DNA of 7,621 bases from Bacillota bacterium (GTDB lineage: Bacteria > Bacillota > Dethiobacteria > Dethiobacterales > Dethiobacteraceae). A program made the position numbers and the translations under genes. This document shows, piece after piece, positions 5,692 to 7,621 of this stretch (the stretch's first letter is position 1; every line of letters starts with the position of its first letter). The DNA lies in assembly GCA_012800215.1 (NCBI GenBank), contig JAAZJT010000066.1, positions 1 through 7,621 of the forward strand, read 5' to 3'. The notes under the pieces are model-generated. The model saw only the letters and a list, made by a program, of their open reading frames with translations, did not search any database and was not told the DNA's origin.

Positions 5692-6873
5692 ATGGGGGGT
5701 TGTTCCATGGACTTTTTTAACGGGTTTAATCAGGAACAGAGACGTTCAGGCTGGGCAGGCTATTTATTTACAGCTTTTTTTGGCACCATAATCGGTGGTA
5801 TTGTGGTGGCATTGATCATAGTGCGTGTCATTTTACCGGGACAAGCGCAAATTCCCAATAATACCAGTGTTATTAGCGAAAATCCGCAGGGAGAAGAAGT
5901 TCCATATACTGAAAGGGATTTGCCGGAATATCAAAACACTGCCATTGTGCGAGCGGCTGCCAAAGTCAAACCAACTGTGGTGGGTATCACAAATAAAGCC
6001 ATGGTTTATGACATGTGGAGGGGTATTTCCTCCTTACAGGACCAGTCAACAGGATCCGGAGTGATCATCAGTGAAGACGGTTATATCGTAACTAATAACC
6101 ATGTGATAGACGGTGCCACAGAAATTTATGTAACTTTAGGTGACGGTGAAGAATATCAGGCAAAATTAATTGGTGCAGATCCTGCGACTGATTTGGCAGT
6201 AATTAAAATAAATAAAACTGGTTTACCAGCGGCCGAATTTGGCAATTCAGATAATATTGTGGTGGGTGAACAAGCACTGGCAATTGGTAACCCTTTGGGT
6301 TTAGAATTTTCCCAAACACTGACTGTGGGTTATATCAGTGCCAAAAGACGTACCATTAATATAAAAGATTATACTTTTAATTTTATTCAAACTGATGCAG
6401 CCATTAATGATGGAAACAGTGGTGGGGCGCTGGTAAATTTACAAGGCGAAGTCATAGGCATTAATACTGCTAAAATTAAAATAACGGGCGTGGAAGGCAT
6501 GGGCTTTGCCATTCCGTCTAATACAGTAAAAAGTATTGCTCAGGAACTTATTAAGAATGGCCGGATTTTGCGCCCCTGGCTAGGCGTTTATGCCGGCGGC
6601 GATGTGGATGAAGTCCTGGCAAAACAGTTAGGACTGCCTGTCAATTATGGTGTTTTGGTGCAGGATGTGGTGGCTGACAGTCCTGCTGCCAAGGCAGGGG
6701 TAAGACGCGGGGATGTTATTATCAGTTTAGCCGGTCAAAAAACAGCTACCTTCACCCAATTGCGTAATACAATCTACGAGCAAAAAATAAATACTTCAGT
6801 GGAATTAGTTTTAATCCGAAACGGCAAAGAAATAAAAACTACTGTTACTTTGACTGAACTGCCTGAAAGTTAG
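5692..6873 (+). CDS. htrA: HtrA/DegP-like membrane-anchored serine protease with PDZ domain
   Basis: This is an envelope quality-control protease that degrades misfolded exported proteins. It is anchored in the membrane with its catalytic domain outside. The 393 residues comprise a short cytoplasmic N-terminus, one membrane helix (about 24-49), a low-complexity linker (about 50-82), a trypsin-like domain (about 85-290) and a single C-terminal PDZ domain (about 296-388). The catalytic triad is visible: His137 in TNNHVIDGA, Asp167 in DPATDLAVI and Ser243 in DGNSGGAL. The segment around Ser243 reads NDGNSGGAL rather than the more common NPGNSGGPL, which leaves the nucleophile and oxyanion GNSGG intact. 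ATG 5692 is supported by AAGGAG, but ATG 5707 would give a protein only five residues shorter with the same architecture. The gene follows yycJ after 106 bp containing its own control region and is followed by a terminator. An htrA-type gene after yycJ is standard for this cluster. Confidence 0.95.
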   Translation: MGGCSMDFFNGFNQEQRRSGWAGYLFTAFFGTIIGGIVVALIIVRVILPGQAQIPNNTSVISENPQGEEVPYTERDLPEYQNTAIVRAAAKVKPTVVGITNKAMVYDMWRGISSLQDQSTGSGVIISEDGYIVTNNHVIDGATEIYVTLGDGEEYQAKLIGADPATDLAVIKINKTGLPAAEFGNSDNIVVGEQALAIGNPLGLEFSQTLTVGYISAKRRTINIKDYTFNFIQTDAAINDGNSGGALVNLQGEVIGINTAKIKITGVEGMGFAIPSNTVKSIAQELIKNGRILRPWLGVYAGGDVDEVLAKQLGLPVNYGVLVQDVVADSPAAKAGVRRGDVIISLAGQKTATFTQLRNTIYEQKINTSVELVLIRNGKEIKTTVTLTELPES

Positions 6874-6922
6874 CTTTGGTTTTCAAACGGATTGCTAATT
6901 TTACCACTTAACTTATACCATA

Positions 6923-6948
6923 GACGGCCTAAGGGCCGTCATTATTTT
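6923..6948 (+). terminator. Intrinsic terminator after htrA
   Basis: GACGGCC (6923-6929) and GGCCGTC (6934-6940) form a perfect 7-bp stem with loop TAAG, followed by ATTATTTT. It begins 49 bp after the htrA stop codon and separates htrA from rlmH. The T tract is interrupted by an A, so termination may be incomplete. Confidence 0.8.
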
Positions 6949-6969
6949 AAAAAGGGACTTACGGGGAGC

Positions 6970-7001
6970 AGCCGGCAGGCAAATGTTAATAATAGCCGGC
7001 A
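6970..7001. repeat. Paired AGCCGGCA repeats upstream of rlmH
   Basis: AGCCGGCA occurs at 6970-6977 and 6994-7001, 24 bp apart start to start. Because GCCGGC is self-complementary, the pair can also form a 6-bp stem with an 18-nt loop. An AT-rich TTAATAAT (6986-6993) lies between the copies. It could serve as a -10 region, but no convincing -35 is seen. The function is unknown. Confidence 0.35.
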
Positions 7002-7039
7002 AAAACGATGAAAAATAAACAGCAGCATAAATGGCAAGG

Positions 7040-7045
7040 AAAGGA
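7040..7045 (+). promoter_or_regulatory. Ribosome binding site deciding the rlmH start
   Basis: AAAGGA lies 7 bp before ATG 7053. The earlier in-frame ATG at 7008 has no purine-rich site before it, so 7053 is the start. Confidence 0.75.
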
Positions 7046-7052
7046 TGAAAGG

Positions 7053-7532
7053 ATGCAGGTTCAGATTTTAGCCGTTGGTAAAATTAAAGAAAAATATTTA
7101 GAGGCAGGGATAAAGGAATATCTTAAAAGGTTAAGCGCTTATACTAAGATGGAAATCCACGAAGTAAAAGATGAACATTCGGCTGAAAATGCTTCCCCGG
7201 CAGAGCGGCAAATAGTGCTGGCAAAAGAAGCAGACCGCCTGGAGGCGCTTATTCGCCCGCATACTTATCTTATTGCCTTAGACATTAAAGGCCAGCAATT
7301 TTCTTCACCAGGTTTTGCTGCTCATTTAGCCCAGCAAACGCTCATGGGAAAGAGCCATTTTACTTTTCTAATTGGTGGAAGCTTGGGGTTGTCTGCCCGC
7401 CTGCTGGAGCGAGCTGAATTAAGGCTATCTTTTTCTCCTTTGACTTTTCCGCATCAGCTTTTTCGCCTGATGCTGCTGGAACAACTGTATCGAGCTTTTA
7501 AAATTAATCGCGGTGAACCGTACCATAAGTAG
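7053..7532 (+). CDS. rlmH: 23S rRNA (pseudouridine-1915-N3)-methyltransferase RlmH
   Basis: RlmH (formerly OrfX/YbeA/YydA) is a small SPOUT-class methyltransferase. It acts as a homodimer on assembled 70S ribosomes and methylates N3 of pseudouridine 1915 in helix 69 of 23S rRNA, using S-adenosylmethionine. Starting at ATG 7053 the protein has 159 residues, the usual length in Firmicutes. It begins with the expected MQVQILAVGKIKEKYLEAGI and contains the SAM-binding loop LIGGSLGLS (about 106-114). It also has SPLTFPHQLFRLMLLEQLYR (about 128-147) and the invariant tail RGEPYHK. The open frame extends 15 codons further up to ATG 7008, but that extension (MKNKQQHKWQGKDER) is absent from the family and has no ribosome binding site. 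The gene stands behind the htrA terminator and should have its own promoter, which I could not locate clearly. Its 3' end corresponds to the attachment site used by SCC elements in staphylococci. Confidence 0.96.
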   Translation: MQVQILAVGKIKEKYLEAGIKEYLKRLSAYTKMEIHEVKDEHSAENASPAERQIVLAKEADRLEALIRPHTYLIALDIKGQQFSSPGFAAHLAQQTLMGKSHFTFLIGGSLGLSARLLERAELRLSFSPLTFPHQLFRLMLLEQLYRAFKINRGEPYHK

Positions 7533-7621
7533 CCGCATTCCTGATGAAACTTTTGTGATGGTTTTGGCAATTGATATTTAATTCTGCCTGGAACTGCATA
7601 AATTATCTAGAGAAGAATGCT

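Noticed and set aside
6892..6948. Weak promoter (TTGCTA, 16 bp, TATACC) directly before the htrA terminator, suggesting a tiny RNA
   Set aside because: Both hexamers match at only 4 of 6 positions in AT-rich DNA, and the hairpin is fully explained as the htrA terminator.
6983..7018. 11-codon leader peptide frame before rlmH
   Set aside because: It has no convincing ribosome binding site and no codon pattern suggesting attenuation.
7008..7052. In-frame N-terminal extension of RlmH from ATG 7008
   Set aside because: There is no ribosome binding site before it, the added residues are hydrophilic and unlike the family, and ATG 7053 with AAAGGA matches the canonical RlmH start.
7533..7621. Short open frames after rlmH
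   Set aside because: All frames are very short, lack ribosome binding sites, and give peptides I cannot relate to any family. The stretch is left as unassigned intergenic sequence.

Overview
The window is a Wal (YycFG) two-component cluster from a low-to-moderate GC Gram-positive bacterium of the Firmicutes. All eight genes are on the + strand and tightly packed. Gene order and protein features (WalK, YycH, YycI, YycJ, HtrA, RlmH, with strong AAGGAGG-type ribosome binding sites and GTG/TTG starts) fit a Bacillota member. A Clostridia-like spore former is my best guess, because the order differs from Bacillus and a promoter resembling the sporulation-initiation sigma factor SigH precedes murA. 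The species cannot be named from this sequence.

Layout. Positions 2-658 hold the 3' part of the sensor kinase gene walK, cut by the window edge just after its phospho-acceptor histidine. It overlaps yycH (643-1953), which is followed at once by yycI (TTG start, 1966-2799). These encode two membrane-anchored extracytoplasmic regulators of WalK. A 108-bp gap (2800-2907) then holds a SigH-like promoter, a 17-bp palindrome and a WalR-box-like direct repeat. It leads into a second unit: murA (2908-4161), a histidine-phosphatase-family gene (4175-4795) and the metallo-beta-lactamase-fold nuclease gene yycJ/walJ (4785-5585). A 106-bp gap (5586-5691) carries 11-bp-phased T-rich repeats and precedes htrA (5692-6873), a membrane-anchored serine protease with a PDZ domain. 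An intrinsic terminator (6923-6948) ends that transcript. After a gap of about 100 bp comes rlmH (7053-7532), a 23S rRNA methyltransferase. The last 89 bp hold nothing I can identify.

How the genes fit together. WalK senses envelope state, and YycH/YycI tune it through their membrane and extracellular parts. MurA commits UDP-GlcNAc to peptidoglycan synthesis, HtrA handles misfolded envelope proteins, and YycJ and RlmH are conserved passengers of this locus (DNA maintenance and ribosome modification). The main departure from the Bacillus/Staphylococcus order is the murA-phosphatase pair lying between yycI and yycJ, behind its own regulatory region. That links cell-wall precursor synthesis physically, and perhaps by regulation, to the Wal system. 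I see no mobile element, CRISPR array, tRNA/rRNA gene or clearly novel multi-gene system. The most interesting material is in the two regulatory gaps.
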